Assembly: GCA_009760855.2 (NCBI GenBank)
Contig: WPIO01000002.1
Coordinates: forward strand, 4,053,001-4,117,000
Length of the DNA stretch: 64,000 bases
Origin: Cristatella mucedo
Taxonomy: Eukaryota > Bryozoa > Phylactolaemata > Cristatellidae
Direction of reading: 5' to 3'
A model generated the notes under the pieces. That model worked only from the letters and a program-made list of their open reading frames with translations, was not told the DNA's origin and searched no databases. The position numbers were made by a program, and so were the translations under genes. Below, one piece after another: positions 14,401-27,600 of this stretch; the first letter of the stretch is position 1, and each line of letters begins with the position of its first letter.

Positions 14401-15221
14401 ACAAGAAATACTGCTGACCTTTTGCAAAATAATTTAGCATTAAGTGTAGTCTGATTAGCTAAGCTTTAGAACGACATCTAGGTGTTCCAGATTCCTGACA
14501 GATTTAGTCTAGAAAATGGTTGAGGGTCCAATTGTTTCACTGTTTCTCTCTCAAGTGATGGAAGAGTCAGTAGGCAACAAAATATGCGTGGCTACTTTTT
14601 AGTGCAGCTCAACGATAATTAAACAATTTCATTGATAAAGTTCATTTTTCAGGGCTACTAAGCTTAAAGATTATCAATTTATTTGTTTATAATACAATTT
14701 AAACTTAACCACGAATATAGTCCGAGAGTACGATTGCTCATTTTGCAGACATACTTTTGTAGCTACAAAGCTATCTCACGTTGGCATGTGGGTATAGCTT
14801 TTTAGTCAGTGGTAACATTCAACTGAAAATGAAAGAAAGTGCCAACATTACATTGCTGCTTAAAAAAAGTTTTGGTCATTTAGCCAGCAATATAGTAGTT
14901 GTTTTTTTTCAAATAATTTTAATGTTTAATTTAAACAAGTTAACCTCTTTTCTTACATCTATCCGATTGTGAATCTGTGCACACTAAGCCCTGGTGTCGT
15001 TGTTCTAACCTGTCACGTTGGTTTGGTTGTAAGCTCATGAAGACCCACAAGAACTTGGTTACTACAACTAGGCTACTTTGAGTATGGTCTAGAATTAAAA
15101 AGTTAATTCCCAATGAGCACTCACGTGACATATCTGATCATTTCTAACAAATCGGTAGGTATAGAATAACCCTATTACGGCATTTGAAAGTTTACCGACG
15201 ATGAATATGATAAGGTATACA

Positions 15222-15245
15222 GTTACACACACACACACACACACC
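15222..15245. repeat. (AC)n microsatellite
   Basis: About 24 bases of AC dinucleotides within unit C; absent from unit D. Confidence 0.9.
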
Positions 15246-15522
15246 CAACAAGGGCGCACATCTCATCAAACTGGGCAAAGTTCTTGTTAGACGACATGAA
15301 GAACAGCAATTTTCGTAAAGACCATCCATTTCGGAAGGAAGCATACAACTACTCATGGTGGCAACCGAGAAAATACATGTTTAGTTGAACGGTAACCTGC
15401 GTTCCGAAGAGGCCTTTCTAAAAATCAAGCAGGCACGAGGAGTCCTAGAACAGAAAGGTTTTCCACATTTTTAGACTTTGACTTGACCGCAAAAAGATTG
15501 CCATTCAAACTTTTGATTCAAG

Positions 15523-16308
15523 TCTGCCCGCTTTCAGCTACATAGCATTGCTAAAATTTGGATTTGTTTAGATAAGGATACCACATCCAAGTTGGTCCAT
15601 GCATTCGTGACATCCCGTCTTGACTTCTGTAACTCACAGCTTGCTGGCCTACCGGCATCTACAATAGGGCGCTTACAGCTAGTGCGAAACTCTGCAGCTA
15701 GACTTGTCTGTCGTGAGCGTCACAGTTGCAATATCACACCACTTCTCGCCGATCGGCACTGGCTACCATTCAAGCTACGTATTGACTTCAAAGTTTTGTC
15801 GATTACTTTTAGGTCACTTTAGGCTCCAGCCTATCTTTCAGATCGACTCCCCCACTAGGGCCAAGTATTGAACCACCCGCTTTTCAGAATCTAACATTTC
15901 AAAAAACCTCGTACAAAAATCAAATCCTTTGCAGACCGTGCATTTAGTTCGTATTCTCCCAAAGCCTGGAATTCACTCTCGACTAGCGGCACAACATCTC
16001 CTGATTTGACCACATTTAAAAAGAACTTAAAAACGCACCTGTTTATGACAGCATTTAGCGGGTCCCTATGATTCATCCTTGATGTGCTTATGCGTGCTGC
16101 CACGGTGCATGCTGCCACTAACCACACTTGCATGCTGACCCTGTGCGTGTCATCCCTAACCATGTTATGCATGTTGTTTAACAAGCATGACATCATTCAC
16201 CATTCAATCCCGCTTCTCTTTGCAGCAAATGTAAAGCACATAGAAAGATATTGAGTTATCTGACGGTGCTTTATCAAACGACTTATTATTATTATTATTA
16301 TTGATTAA
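15523..16308 (+). mobile_element. L2 LINE, 3' fragment
   Basis: It starts at the end of the RT region (the protein reads LVHAFVTSRLDFCNSQLAGL), passes through the C-terminal domain with one stop (tag at about 15821) and ends in the stem-loop and (ATT)n at 16287-16300. It is absent from unit D at the matching site near 22330. Its stem-loop shows paired base changes compared with other copies. Confidence 0.88.
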
Positions 16309-16700
16309 AACTTCGTTTTTCAGCTATTTACCGTAGTGTTAACATAAAGTAACTGTTCAATCAAAGCAGTTAGATGATACCTTTTGAAACTGCTGCTTGT
16401 CACCGGGTTAAAATATCTTCAGATTTTTGCACTTCTTGAGAGGGTTGCGTCACACTTTTCTGCATCAGTGCTTGCCTACCAATGGTTTTGGCTACAGTGT
16501 AAGAAAAATCGTTTTCTGTATAAGCTCGGAAAATTGCTGTTTTTATAAGACTAGTAAAACCTTTCTGCAGTATTTAAAGCGGGAAGTTTATTCGGAGCGA
16601 TTCTGCTAAAGCCGAGGTGTCTATTATAAGGAAAATAGCTCCACTCTGCAGTGGGCTTTACATATTCTGAAAGTGTTTTTGCAACCTTAGTGGGTTAGAA

Positions 16701-17787
16701 GGAGGTGACATTTTTTGGTAGCTCTGTCCGACTTATGCTTACGGTGTGTATCCTGAAGCAGGCAATAATTTAATGCCTACCGCTAAGGCTGTGCTGCAGC
16801 TACACAAAACCAGTCGTTGAATCAGCGGACAAAATTTTTTGCATCACTTTTTACACTGCTCTATTTGCACCATTATGTGCATATAGTGAAAGCTGTGCTT
16901 ATGGACTACACAATTTCAAGACCTAGTGAAATCGTAGTGCATCTCCATTCAAAGAACCTCTCTTTTACCTATTGATAACAATAATGTATTACTTCACTAA
17001 ATTGACTGCTATTACAATGTAATTGCAAAAGCCGCAGAGAGGAAAGTATTGAATATGATTCGTTCGGCGACTAATAACTATTTTAGTTGCTTGACTTGTG
17101 TGAGTACATACCGGCTACGGCTCACTTGCGTAACACCCGTGGTCAACTGCAGCAGCACTATTCATTTTTGAATGGTTAAGTGCATGAATGGTTGATAACT
17201 GCAGTTGGAAAAGAAACAGTAAGACTCGAATTCGGACTGGCCTTTGTATTGTTCCCTTGGACCAGAAATAGGCTGTTTTACCTCGATTATTGAACGCTAG
17301 CACAGTCTTCGGTTGACTTAGTAGTAAGTAATCGCCGGCATCCTTAGAAAATGTCTCTCTGTGCCAATACTGGACTTGTACTCTTGCACTACTTGTGGCT
17401 TTAGTTCAGAGTTGCTTAGATTTATTGCTGTTACTTCTGGATGATTTAAAATCTGTGATACATTTTGGACACTCTTCGCAAGCAACATCTAGATGGGTGC
17501 TTCCCATTGTATTGGTTAGTCTGTAATTAAGGAATTGTTTCTGATCTAATCTGGTACTAGGCACACTCGGTTCGCGGAGTAACGTGACTTAGAGTTCAGT
17601 GTGCTCTATGCAATAGATACATTTATCCAGAAAAATTTGGAGCTGAATTTTACCTAATTAAGGAGCATATTGTTTTGAACTTGAGTGAACTCCAGACCAG
17701 CAAAGCCTTAAGCTTAAGCCGGCAATGGGTTAGCACCTATTGATTAGAAATATGCTTCTAGATTAGTTAGACACTGATCTTTAGCCG
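16701..17787. other. Spacer between duplication units C and D, no gene seen
   Basis: About 1.1 kb of AT-rich sequence without recognisable repeats or coding signal. Confidence 0.55.
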
Positions 17788-20439
17788 AATAATAATTATT
17801 ACTTACTCAAAATAACTCGTAGGACAATATATCGGGTATCAACTGAATACAATTTGACGTTGTTTTTTGAGAGAACTTTAGCCTTATGTGCAGGGGCTCA
17901 ATGTTTGTGGCAAATTATACAGGCCACGATGGGAGGAAATTAACCTGCAAGTAAACTATGGTTCGCAGCAAGAGTGAATGAGAATAATACTGTCATGAAA
18001 AACCTCGAATAAGCTAACGAAGACAGCGGTGGTGAACTTATCATGGATGGTTTGAATATTTCAAATTTGATTAACCATCTATTTGTATTAACGATGCATG
18101 GTATGCCAGAATGTATAAAGGGTGAAATCTGGAAACTTGATACAAGGCCTTAGAGACCATGATATATGCGTGAGCTCATTAATATGACTCCCAATATTTT
18201 ACAATAATCTAATTTTGCAGTGTTGTCTTATAATTTGCTAGACAAAGGGATTGCTCATTATGTACCATTTATTGCCATTTTAGAGTACCTTACTTAGTAG
18301 AGTGTTCCGATATTGGTAACGTAAACATTTTCTGAAGTCATCGACTGGTTTGAGGCTTAGCAAGCTTCTCTACCAATCGGATGTTTAGTTCGGGTTGTTT
18401 TTGCACAGCGAGCTATGCAATAGTTGATAATTCTAGTTCAGCGGTGAACAAGTATTCAAGCTTCTACTACGTGCAATAATTGCATGCCTATCTATGTGCA
18501 GTATGCTGATAATTTGTTATGATAGAAAAGGCTGCCTAGAAATGGAATGCTGTTGGTATTAACGCACCCAATTTTTGTCTATTTTAATTTAAAGAAGTGT
18601 AATTTTGGAAATTGCATCGTCATGATCGTCCCGTCTTTGCATGCCAAGCAAATGTGTCCGTACAAGAATGCGCTCCGGTTTCTGTATAGGCATGTCAGTA
18701 AAGCAAATAAAAAAACATTATGTTTTATGTTATTGATGACCTGGATATCGAGATTTCTTGATCCAAAGCAGTTAGTTGTTGATTATATCTGGATTATGGA
18801 TGCTGGTACCTCCTAGCACTTAAAATTGCCATTGTAATGGACATACAGTGAACAATCTGGGGCAGCAAAATGTGGTTTACAGTTCTGAATGACTTGTCGA
18901 TTGGCCGGCAACCTTCCCTACTGAAAGGAATACAACTGGATTAAGGTGAGCCATAATTTTTGAATGCCGTTGAATGGTCAACCAAATTTTCAATTGATCA
19001 AGACAAGAGCAAGATATTATGCCACACTGGGTAAGTTACGGCTCTTTATAATTCGACGCAAGGGCCTATGCAGTAAACCAAACATGAAAATTACACCTGT
19101 TTTCTCTTTCTGCAAATAGCCAATGCTTCCTGTAGGCTTGTCTATCTAAGCCTGGCTTGCTGTAACCACGATTTGTAGCTAGAAGACGTGTATCATTGCA
19201 GAGGATGCTCGTCATAATTTTGGGAAGTCAGATAATGTTCGTGAGCACCATTGAAATTATCCTGGTCTGAGGTTTATGCTGGTTCTTCAGCAGTCTAATT
19301 CATGATCGCTCCAAGTTGGAGACGGGTAAAAGCAGTGTTCGTATCAAGTTAGTCTAGCTCATTAACAGTTTAGAGGTATAGCTTCCACGGTGACAATTTG
19401 AGTACTAGCGTACTGCGAAAATCTCATCACGGTGGAGTTCGCATTCTTGTCATTTGAAAGCAACATTTCCCTGTCTTTTTGGGCATTTTTGGCGCTCAGT
19501 AAATTCTGCTACAACCACCTAATGGATTACATAATACTTTAGTTACCGATTCCTTTATAATAGCCACTAATCAACGTATGCTTGTTTAGACTATAGCATT
19601 GCCAAAAGATTTGTTTTATACCACATGGCTTTAACATTTTACTACGCCTCTTTTAACATGGTAAGTATCTATCACAGCAATGTCAGCTTGTCCTTGGCAA
19701 ATAGCACACAACTGTACTTTTGCTATGACTGTTCTCATAGCTCTAACGACTCTATGCCTCTTTCGTGTAGCCTACTGCCAGAATTCACATTTATATGAGA
19801 ATTCTGTCATTTATATGAGAATTGAGTTCTTTTTGTAAGAAAATTACCACGAGACAAACTACGTTGGTATAGGACACCCTAGTTTCTCACTAGATATGAC
19901 AAACCCCCAATAGAGCGATCGGGTAAGAAAGCTGGTAGGGCATGACCTTTGCAGAGGGTCTGGATATCCTGTTACCGAAAACCCTTTCACTAAAGGGTTG
20001 TTTGATGTCCACATTCCAGTTTTAATGTAGGTTAGGGAAGTCACAAGTAACGTTTGATGCAGCATTTGAAAGGCTGGCTTGCTCCCAATCAGCTCCCTAC
20101 TACTTGGCTCCGGCCGCAGTAATGTATATACTCCTACAATAATGTATTCCTATACTTGGTAACTCATCCTATATTTTGGGTAGATCAGTGTCGCAAAATT
20201 CAAGAGTACCTGAATATGACCATTTAATTTATAATGAACATTTATCAATGTATTTTAGGGCACACAATTTGGAGATACTGGAGTTTTTCTCACAACAAAA
20301 GAACGTAAGGTGTCGATTGCTGCTCCCTATAGATGATATTAGCAGTCAGTGATAGTTATTATAGTTTAGGTGCATGATTAACTTGCGATATGAGCACAAG
20401 TTCCTAGTAAATGTGGCTATAAGCTTGATTTACTTAAGA

Positions 20440-21170
20440 ATTACAACAATTACAATAAATCATAAATTAGTAACGACCCCTTAAAGAACTTAGCCTCTTT
20501 CTAGGCCCTTAATATGTAATTTAAAGTATGCAGTATCAAGTTGGAGGTGACATGTACAGAGGTCAGCATGCAAATACGGCTAGAGGCAGCATGCACGGTG
20601 TCAAATCGCATAAGCAGGCATTAGCCTGCATAAACACGAAAAGGATAAATCACAAGGAATCACTAAATGCTGCTATAAAAAGGTCTGTTTATAGCTTCTT
20701 TTTTAATGCCGTGGCATGTCTTGACGGCAATCGGAAGGGGATTTCAGGCTTCGGGAACGTACGAAATAAAGGCACAGTATCCAAAGGATTTGAGGCTCGG
20801 ATGAGGGGAAGCTAAACAATTTGATTCAGAAAAGCGTCCAATGTAATACGTAGCCTAATAGCAAAGTAGTTCTGGAAGGTTAGCTAGAGCCACGTAATTA
20901 GGAACCGTAATGTATGCGACCCGACCGTGCAGTCAATGCATTGCTGAAGTGGAAGCCAGTGCAGGTCGGCAAGAAGTGGTGTAACATGGCGTTTTTCTCG
21001 GTAGACAAGCCTAGCTGCAGTATTATGCATCGACTGCAAGTGCCTGATTGCATTGACCAGCAAGAATTGAGGTGCAGCAATCAAGACGTGATGCTACAAA
21101 TACCTGGACAAACTTGGATGTATTGTAGCCTTGTTGTACAATATCCTGAAATTATAAAAGAAACACAGCT
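20440..21170 (-). mobile_element. Old L2 fragment, unit D copy
   Basis: This is the counterpart of 13640-14400. The tail (agaacttagcctctttctagg) is at the left, and remnants of the C-terminal domain (NTAARLVYREKRHVTPLLAD) are readable on the minus strand at about 20920-21030. It is heavily mutated. Confidence 0.75.
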
Positions 21171-22395
21171 AATCACTTGAACAGTTTAGCATTAATTGGA
21201 ACGATGCTAGCTGAGCTTTTGATCGGCATCCCAGAGTTCACTAGATGCTTGACAGAGTTAGTCTACATATTGCTTGAAGGTCCAATATCTTAGCTACTTC
21301 TATCTTAAGTGACGGTCGAGTCATTATTGTGGGCAGAGTGATAACTTTAGGTACTTTTTGTGCAGCCCAACGATATGGCAACAATTGTGCGGATAAAGCT
21401 CGCCGTTTCCGGGGTTACTAAGCTAAAATATAATAAAAATATAAATATAATCACTTCATTTGGTGAGACAAAAATTAGAAGCGAACACTTTATAGCTGTC
21501 TGAGAGTATGATTCCTTATTTTGCTGAAATAATTTTGTAGCTCCAAAGTGATTTTATGTTGGCTTGCAAGTGCAGCTTCTTACTCGGTGTCAGCATTCAA
21601 CTGAAAATTTAAGAAAAGTGTACAGCATTATACTTGCTTCAACAAGGATTTTTGGGATCTAGCTAGTTAAATGATGGTTTTTAGCACATACCCTGAGTTT
21701 TAAATGTAAACGGTTAAACGTCTCCTTTTTAAATCCATCCGATTATAAGCCGTTGAGCCCCGAACCCTGGTGTCATTGTTCTAAACTGACATATTAGTTT
21801 GCTTTTTAGCTTAGGAAGACCCAAAAGAACTTCATCTGCTGGTGGATGTTAATAAAATCCAGGCTACTTCATGCTCTGCATAAAAATTGAAAAAAGAATT
21901 ATTAAAGAGTATTCACGTGACATATCTGATCATTCCTAAGACATCCGCTGCCTTTTACTAATGAGTTCTGACATTAACTATATAAATGCTCTATTACTGT
22001 CCTGGACATGTCTATTAATGAAGATGATCAGGCATGTAGTTAATCGCATCGACTTGCAATAATGGGCAACAGCTCTTAAAACTGGGTACAATTCTTGTCG
22101 GGCGACAAGAAGGAGAGCAATTTTCATATTGACCATTCATTTTGTAAGGAAGCATAAAATTATTCATGATTCCAACCAAGAAAAATACATATTTCTTTTA
22201 AAGGTAAGCTGCGTCCCGAAGGAGACTTTTTAATAATCAAGCAGCCAGTTGAAGTCATAAAATAGGGTGGTTGTTAACATTCGTAGGTTTTTAATTGACC
22301 ACCTAAAGTCTTTCATTCAACCATTTGATTCGCACACCCTTTAGTAGCTATTTACTGTAGCGTAAATACATCGATCAACTTTTAAATAGAAAAAC

Positions 22396-22552
22396 TAAAG
22401 AGTATAATTAATTTGCATGGTGCCCTAAGAGGATATAGCCTCTATTCAGGCGCTTCCCTATGCTACAGGGCTCGAGCCTACGACCTATGCCTGACATTGA
22501 GCGGGCGTGCGGAGCAGTTTAATCATTGGGCCTAACAAGCACGTCTGCTCTT
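22396..22552 (-). mobile_element. tRNA-derived SINE with L2-type tail
   Basis: On the minus strand an A-box-like block (taggcccaatgattaaactgc, plus 22513-22534) and a B box (gtaggctcgagccc, plus 22468-22481) sit at tRNA-like spacing. A short link and the L2 3' stem-loop follow, with outer gcgcc...gggc and inner AGAGG...CCTCT, then an AT-rich end. It is absent from the matching place in unit C (about 16400), so it inserted after the duplication. Confidence 0.7.
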
Positions 22553-22878
22553 CAGCTGCTTAAAATGTTTTTGATTCTTGTACTTCTCCAGGGGTTACAA
22601 CAAACTTTCCTGTTTCAGTACCTTTGTACCTATGAAATTGGCTAGTGAGTAAGATAAATATTTTTCTATAACCAGAAAGTTCCGAAAATTGCAGATATTG
22701 CATGACCAGTAAAAACTTTCTGCAGCTTGTGAAGTGGTAATACATTGGGATCGTTGCATCTAAAGCATGGCTATCTACTGCAAGAAAACTAGCTCCAGAT
22801 ACCGCAGCGGGTTTTACATAGACTTAGCAGCCTTTAAATTATTTCTACGATAAAGGTATGCTTAAATGGCTACGAAGC

Positions 22879-22988
<110 letters not shown>

Positions 22989-22994
22989 ATATCA

Positions 22995-23460
22995 TATCAT
23001 AAAAACTAACGGTTAATGTTGTGTCTGCATTGAGAGATATGTAATAGTTGGAAATGTTCGTTCAGCATTAAACCATTATTCAAGCTTCTGCAGCAGGCAA
23101 CTCACTGATATGCTCTATATGCGGTTTGCCAATAATTTGTAATGATAGAGATGATTACCTAGCTTGTTAACGCTGTCGGTATTTACACGCCCAATTTTTG
23201 ACTATTTAGATTTATAGAAGTTGAATTTGGCAATTGCGATGACATGATCGTCATTCGTCTTCATGCCAACCAATTTCGTAGGTGCAAGAATATTATCCAG
23301 TTCTGAGTCGGCATTTCACTAAAGCGAATAAAACTTTACTGTTCTCTGTTTTTGAGATTCCGATAGAGGCTGCTAATTCTGTTCAGAAATGAACTAAATG
23401 CTTGCTGCCAATTATAGCTTCCAGACTCAGAATAATGTGGTTGAAAGCAGATTTGAGAGA
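22995..23460 (+). repeat. Partial third copy E of the duplicated unit
   Basis: Aligns with 8000-8400 of unit C and 18420-18790 of unit D (shared ttcaagcttctgcagcaggc-like start, cccaatttttgactatttag and aagcgaataaaa). It starts right after the (AT)n tract that ends unit D. Confidence 0.75.
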
Positions 23461-24494
23461 TTCAAAAACTTAAGCAATATGTTTCATACACTGGGCACAG
23501 CCTTTTTGCATTCATGAATTATAAATATAAGGTTCTCGTAAGAAAATTAAAGCTGTAGCAAGCAGTATCTATGTCTCTCTTCAGCCAACTTAACTGATGG
23601 CAACCTATACGCTGGGAAGTCCGAGATACGGAGATACTCGTTGGAGCTTGATAAGGCGTTTTTAACGGCCTGTGGCGTCGACCAATCAGTGGTCGCTACT
23701 GCAATTACGCATTTGAAAAATGCAGGCGAAAATATCGTACCGCACTTCACTTTATCGGCTGAGCGGAGGAAGGGTATCCCAGTGATTGCGTGACGCTTGC
23801 TTACGAGAAGTGAAATTGTTTTGAAACCAAGTTTCACCTCAGACGGCCTCCTGTAGCTCTTTATTTCGAAATTTAAGTTGAGATCATTAGCTTCATCTAA
23901 GTAAGTCGTGCAGTACAACATATCAAAAATGAATTACCCCGGCGAGAATTTTTTCAAAGTCAAACGACGTCTTTTGTTTAGGCTCTGTAACACTCTATTT
24001 TGCTCACTTAGTATACGGCTCTGGGTTTTTCCCGGCATGATGCTGACCTTTTGAAGCCAGCATATCAAATGCTTGCTTATGACACGACGTCAAGCAAGTT
24101 ATCGGGATTGATACTGTGGCTATTGCAATAAAATAGAATCAATGGATATTTTTAAACTATCTATGCTGCTCATATCTTTATTTCTTATTGAGTAATTGAA
24201 TAATACTGCTAAAATGTTTAGATTGTAACGTGTTTTGTTCGCACAAAGTACGTCAAACCAATAAACTTCGAATATAAGCTCATTGCTACTGAACCGTTCA
24301 GTCAGAATAGTGAGATACTACAATTTCGATTCAGTTTTTAAGCCTCCGTGCATTCTACGCATTTTTAGTTTCTGTGGAATGCAGACAAACTGGCTGTTTT
24401 CACTTTTTTTTACTACACTTCCTCAACTACAAAAAGAAAGACCGGCTAATTCTGACAAGTTGTCACCAACAAAAATCACATAGCTTTAAAGATA
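23461..24494. other. No convincing gene; one 124-codon antisense frame
   Basis: A minus-strand frame 23921-23547 starts with ATG and is open for 124 codons. It has no recognisable domain, and frames of this length are expected a few times by chance in 64 kb of AT-rich DNA. The rest holds nothing I recognise. Confidence 0.4.
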
Positions 24495-24665
24495 CCATTA
24501 ACATGGTGAGCCTTGATTGGTCACTGGGTAAAGTGGATACTTTTTACGACCTCGGTATCGAGGTCGTGGGTTCGAATCCTTTAGTTAGCGATCCTTATTT
24601 TGCAGCTAAAACCGGTGGTAATAGTCGTAAAGACTCTCCTGTTGCTATACAAAAGAGGCTGTGAA
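24495..24665 (+). mobile_element. tRNA-derived SINE
   Basis: An A-box-like tggtcactgggtaaagtgg (24519-24537) and a canonical B box gggttcgaatcc (24569-24580) share gaggtcgtggg with the 30598 SINE. The body contains ccggtggtaatag, followed by gactctcctgttgctataca, which lines up with ctctcttggggcgctacaca of the 30598 copy. Confidence 0.65.
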
Positions 24666-27600
24666 ATCAGCCAGTATTTCTACTGAGATATCGATCAACT
24701 AAATGCAGAAGACGATACAAACCAAACATGTCTCCTTATCTGACACTGGATCAATCATTGGTCACTTGTAACGATCTTTTGATGGCCATTCTGGGGAAGC
24801 ACGAGCATCTAAATGCAATCATCTGCTCTAACCACTGTTTTTATTTGAAGCAGCATATTTCTGTTTTATCTTTAGTTCACAAGGTACTCCGCATCCCTTA
24901 CGGCAACCAATTCTGAAGCATTCACGGCTATAACTAATTTTGAAAAGCTGACTTTTAAAATATGGAATATATGTTGTCACTATCAACTCTCACATGTACC
25001 GAATGATTACAGAAGCAAGGTATACATAGATTTTAAGAAGTGCTTGTGTGTGCATTATTTAAGTAAAGTTATGCAGTTAAATTAAGTTTCGTATCTAGGC
25101 CTAAATAGAACATATTTTTTTGAATGCTGACATGCTCTACCACTTTTCCAAGTAGCTCACCACAAATTTTCCAAAACAGCGAATCACCAGCAAGTCAAAG
25201 ATGGATAATACTTTAATATTTTGTTTGCAAAATCCCAAGTCTAGCAGCCTTTAAACACCAGCTAGGTGGATTAGCAACATAAATTTAAGACAGTAATTTG
25301 TACGTTTCTCATTGCGTATATGCCTCAGCAAAACGGAGTTTTATTGCTCCTATTTAGGGTATTAAAAAGTGCAAAACCGCTTTGTCTCATGAGCTCATGC
25401 TCAATTGCCATTTTTTTGGTCCTACTGCCATTCATTATAGCTGATTTCAGGGTACATTCAAGCAGATTCGACACGTGTCATCCTACAATAATACGTCCAT
25501 GTTTCACGTGTCTGGCAGTAGCTAAATCAATGCTTTGAGCCCAATTCGTCTTTGCTAATATTAAAAAGTGCTCATAACTACAGAACAGCGACTCTAACTG
25601 GAGAGAATTGGATACCAAACCTCGTGATAATTATGATGGTGATTCATAAAATTCTGAATAATGCTTCCCGGAATGACACGTGATTTTTGAATGTTTTTCC
25701 GTTCTAGTAAATATTATGCTAGCATAAAAAGGTTCAGTGACAGCATTCACGGCTCATAGAAGCAGTGTGTAGGTACTTGAGTGCAGTTTCACATTGACGC
25801 TACTTTCATCGACCATTAACCTATTGCAAGGAATCTATACTTGTATTATTTATTTTCTTAAATTAGTTCAGAATTTCATTGCAGGTCAACAATTATCAAG
25901 AAGGCGATGTTGCCTTTATTCTAGTCCTGACCTGTGTGACCGGGTTTGGCATCAGTAAAGCAGTAAGCGTTGCTAAGCTATTAGTCGTCGATTGCAACTT
26001 CATCTTCTGGGTTAATGCAATGTCAATTCTGACATCAGTATGAAAACATGTGCTCCAGGCATCTGAAGGCCAACCAGCTGCGGCTAATGTAGATAGCAAT
26101 CCAACGGAATAAATCAATATTATCATTGGAGGTACAGTAAAATTGTATTAGCTTCATAAGAAAGAATGTAGTTTGATACGCATAGATAGATATGCTGATC
26201 CAAGGATAAAATTTGCCATGAGTGAGTTTTACCGGAGTTTCTAAATTTTGCTTGTAACTTCCGAGATTATCGGAGCGGATGCGCTCCTTTGCCCTACGAT
26301 TGTGTGAACAAGATGCTAGCTAATATGCATGGTTCGTATTTCTCTAACTTCAAATACTCCGGCATGCACTCATCCAAAAGTCTTCGACAGTAAAGCATAA
26401 CATTCGTCAAAAACTAACGACTTTATAAATGGATGTAGATGCCTCCACGTCAGGCAAGAAACGGGCCTCAAGCACGGTGCCCGGGCTGGTTGTAGTCTTA
26501 GTTGATGCCTGACGAATGCAGAGGATTTTAAAGTTCCGTGTATTTTGAAGAGCTGGTGCACGCAGCACTGCACAGGGTCGTAGAATCGAGACTACCAAAT
26601 GAAATCTTAATCAGGCTTATTTAGCATGCTGCTCTTTCCACGCGTCATCAAATCAGCTACAGCATCTTATTTTCAGCTATCCACAAGTGCTTACATTGCT
26701 CAAAGTACTCAAGGTAGTAGCTACTAATATCGATTGCAGAGGACTCATTAGGCTACTATCGTCGTGTCTGCTGGGCTTTATCCGCTCCAGCCTATTAGGC
26801 ATTCTGATCTAACGATCTAACAATCAGAATTGTGACTTAATTTAGTTTGCTGACCATCTAAGATTCTAATTAGATTGACTGCCATGTGCATAGTTGAATA
26901 GAACTGGCTATTATTAATAAATATTAAGCTAATAAGGTAACAGTTTTATACAAAGCCACATCACAAAGGATAAACAATTCACCCAGCGCATTTTCATTTT
27001 GTATTTAGGCAGTCAAGTAAGGACTGTAGCTGTCCGTTCTTGTCCTTCCGGTTGTGGATTTTTGCCAGTCACTTTTGATGCAGTATTACTGACCTCATGC
27101 AAGTACCGACACTGCACTCATGGTGAAATAACGAAGTGAATATTTCTTCTAAAGCTATGTTACCAACTAATTTTCCTGTACTTTGAGCGGTAAAGGCGTG
27201 ATCACTAAATTTTTAAGTATTAATGAACTGTATACCCATGGTCTAATTTTATTCCTTCCTGATCCTAGTTTTGGTAGTGCTCATTCACCCTTGACTAGCA
27301 AAGCTACTCAGTGTACCGCATGAATGCAACGAGCTGTAATGCAAGACTTTGACTGAGTATCTAGCCTTTGAAACTTGGGCGTATTCACGCATTTCAACTG
27401 CACTGCCTAAAATGTGTAAAGTTAAAGTTTACGTGCTCTGGAATTTTCAGTTAATTAAAATTCAAAATTTAGTAAGACCACATTACTACAAGCTATCTCA
27501 GTGATCTAAGGATCATTAAAACCAATAATACAAGTATATCCTGCGAGCTTTCTGGCTTTGGACCTCAGTGTATCTGGAAAATAACTTTTAGCTGCAGCCC

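Larger units (their letters stand above)
7370..16700 (+). repeat. Segmental duplication unit C
   Basis: Aligns end to end with unit D (17788-22855), for example ggaaattaacctgcaagtaa near 7520/17935, cttgctcccaatcagct near 13315/20075 and cagctatttac near 16321/22341. Identity by eye is roughly 70-75% with many small indels. After removing the three later L2 insertions it is about 4.8 kb. No intact host gene is seen in it. Confidence 0.85.
17788..22855 (+). repeat. Segmental duplication unit D
   Basis: Collinear with unit C. It lacks the L2 copies of unit C at about 19620, 20050 and 22330, and has its own SINE (22396-22552). Open frames of up to 95 codons (for example 18547-18816) are not preserved in unit C, so I call no gene. 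Confidence 0.85.

Noticed and set aside
18547-18816. 89-codon frame in unit D
   Set aside because: The aligned part of unit C (8110-8400) is full of stops and indels, so no coding constraint is visible.
23547-23921. 124-codon minus-strand frame with ATG
   Set aside because: No recognisable motif. Frames of this length are expected a few times by chance in 64 kb of AT-rich DNA. Kept only as a remark.
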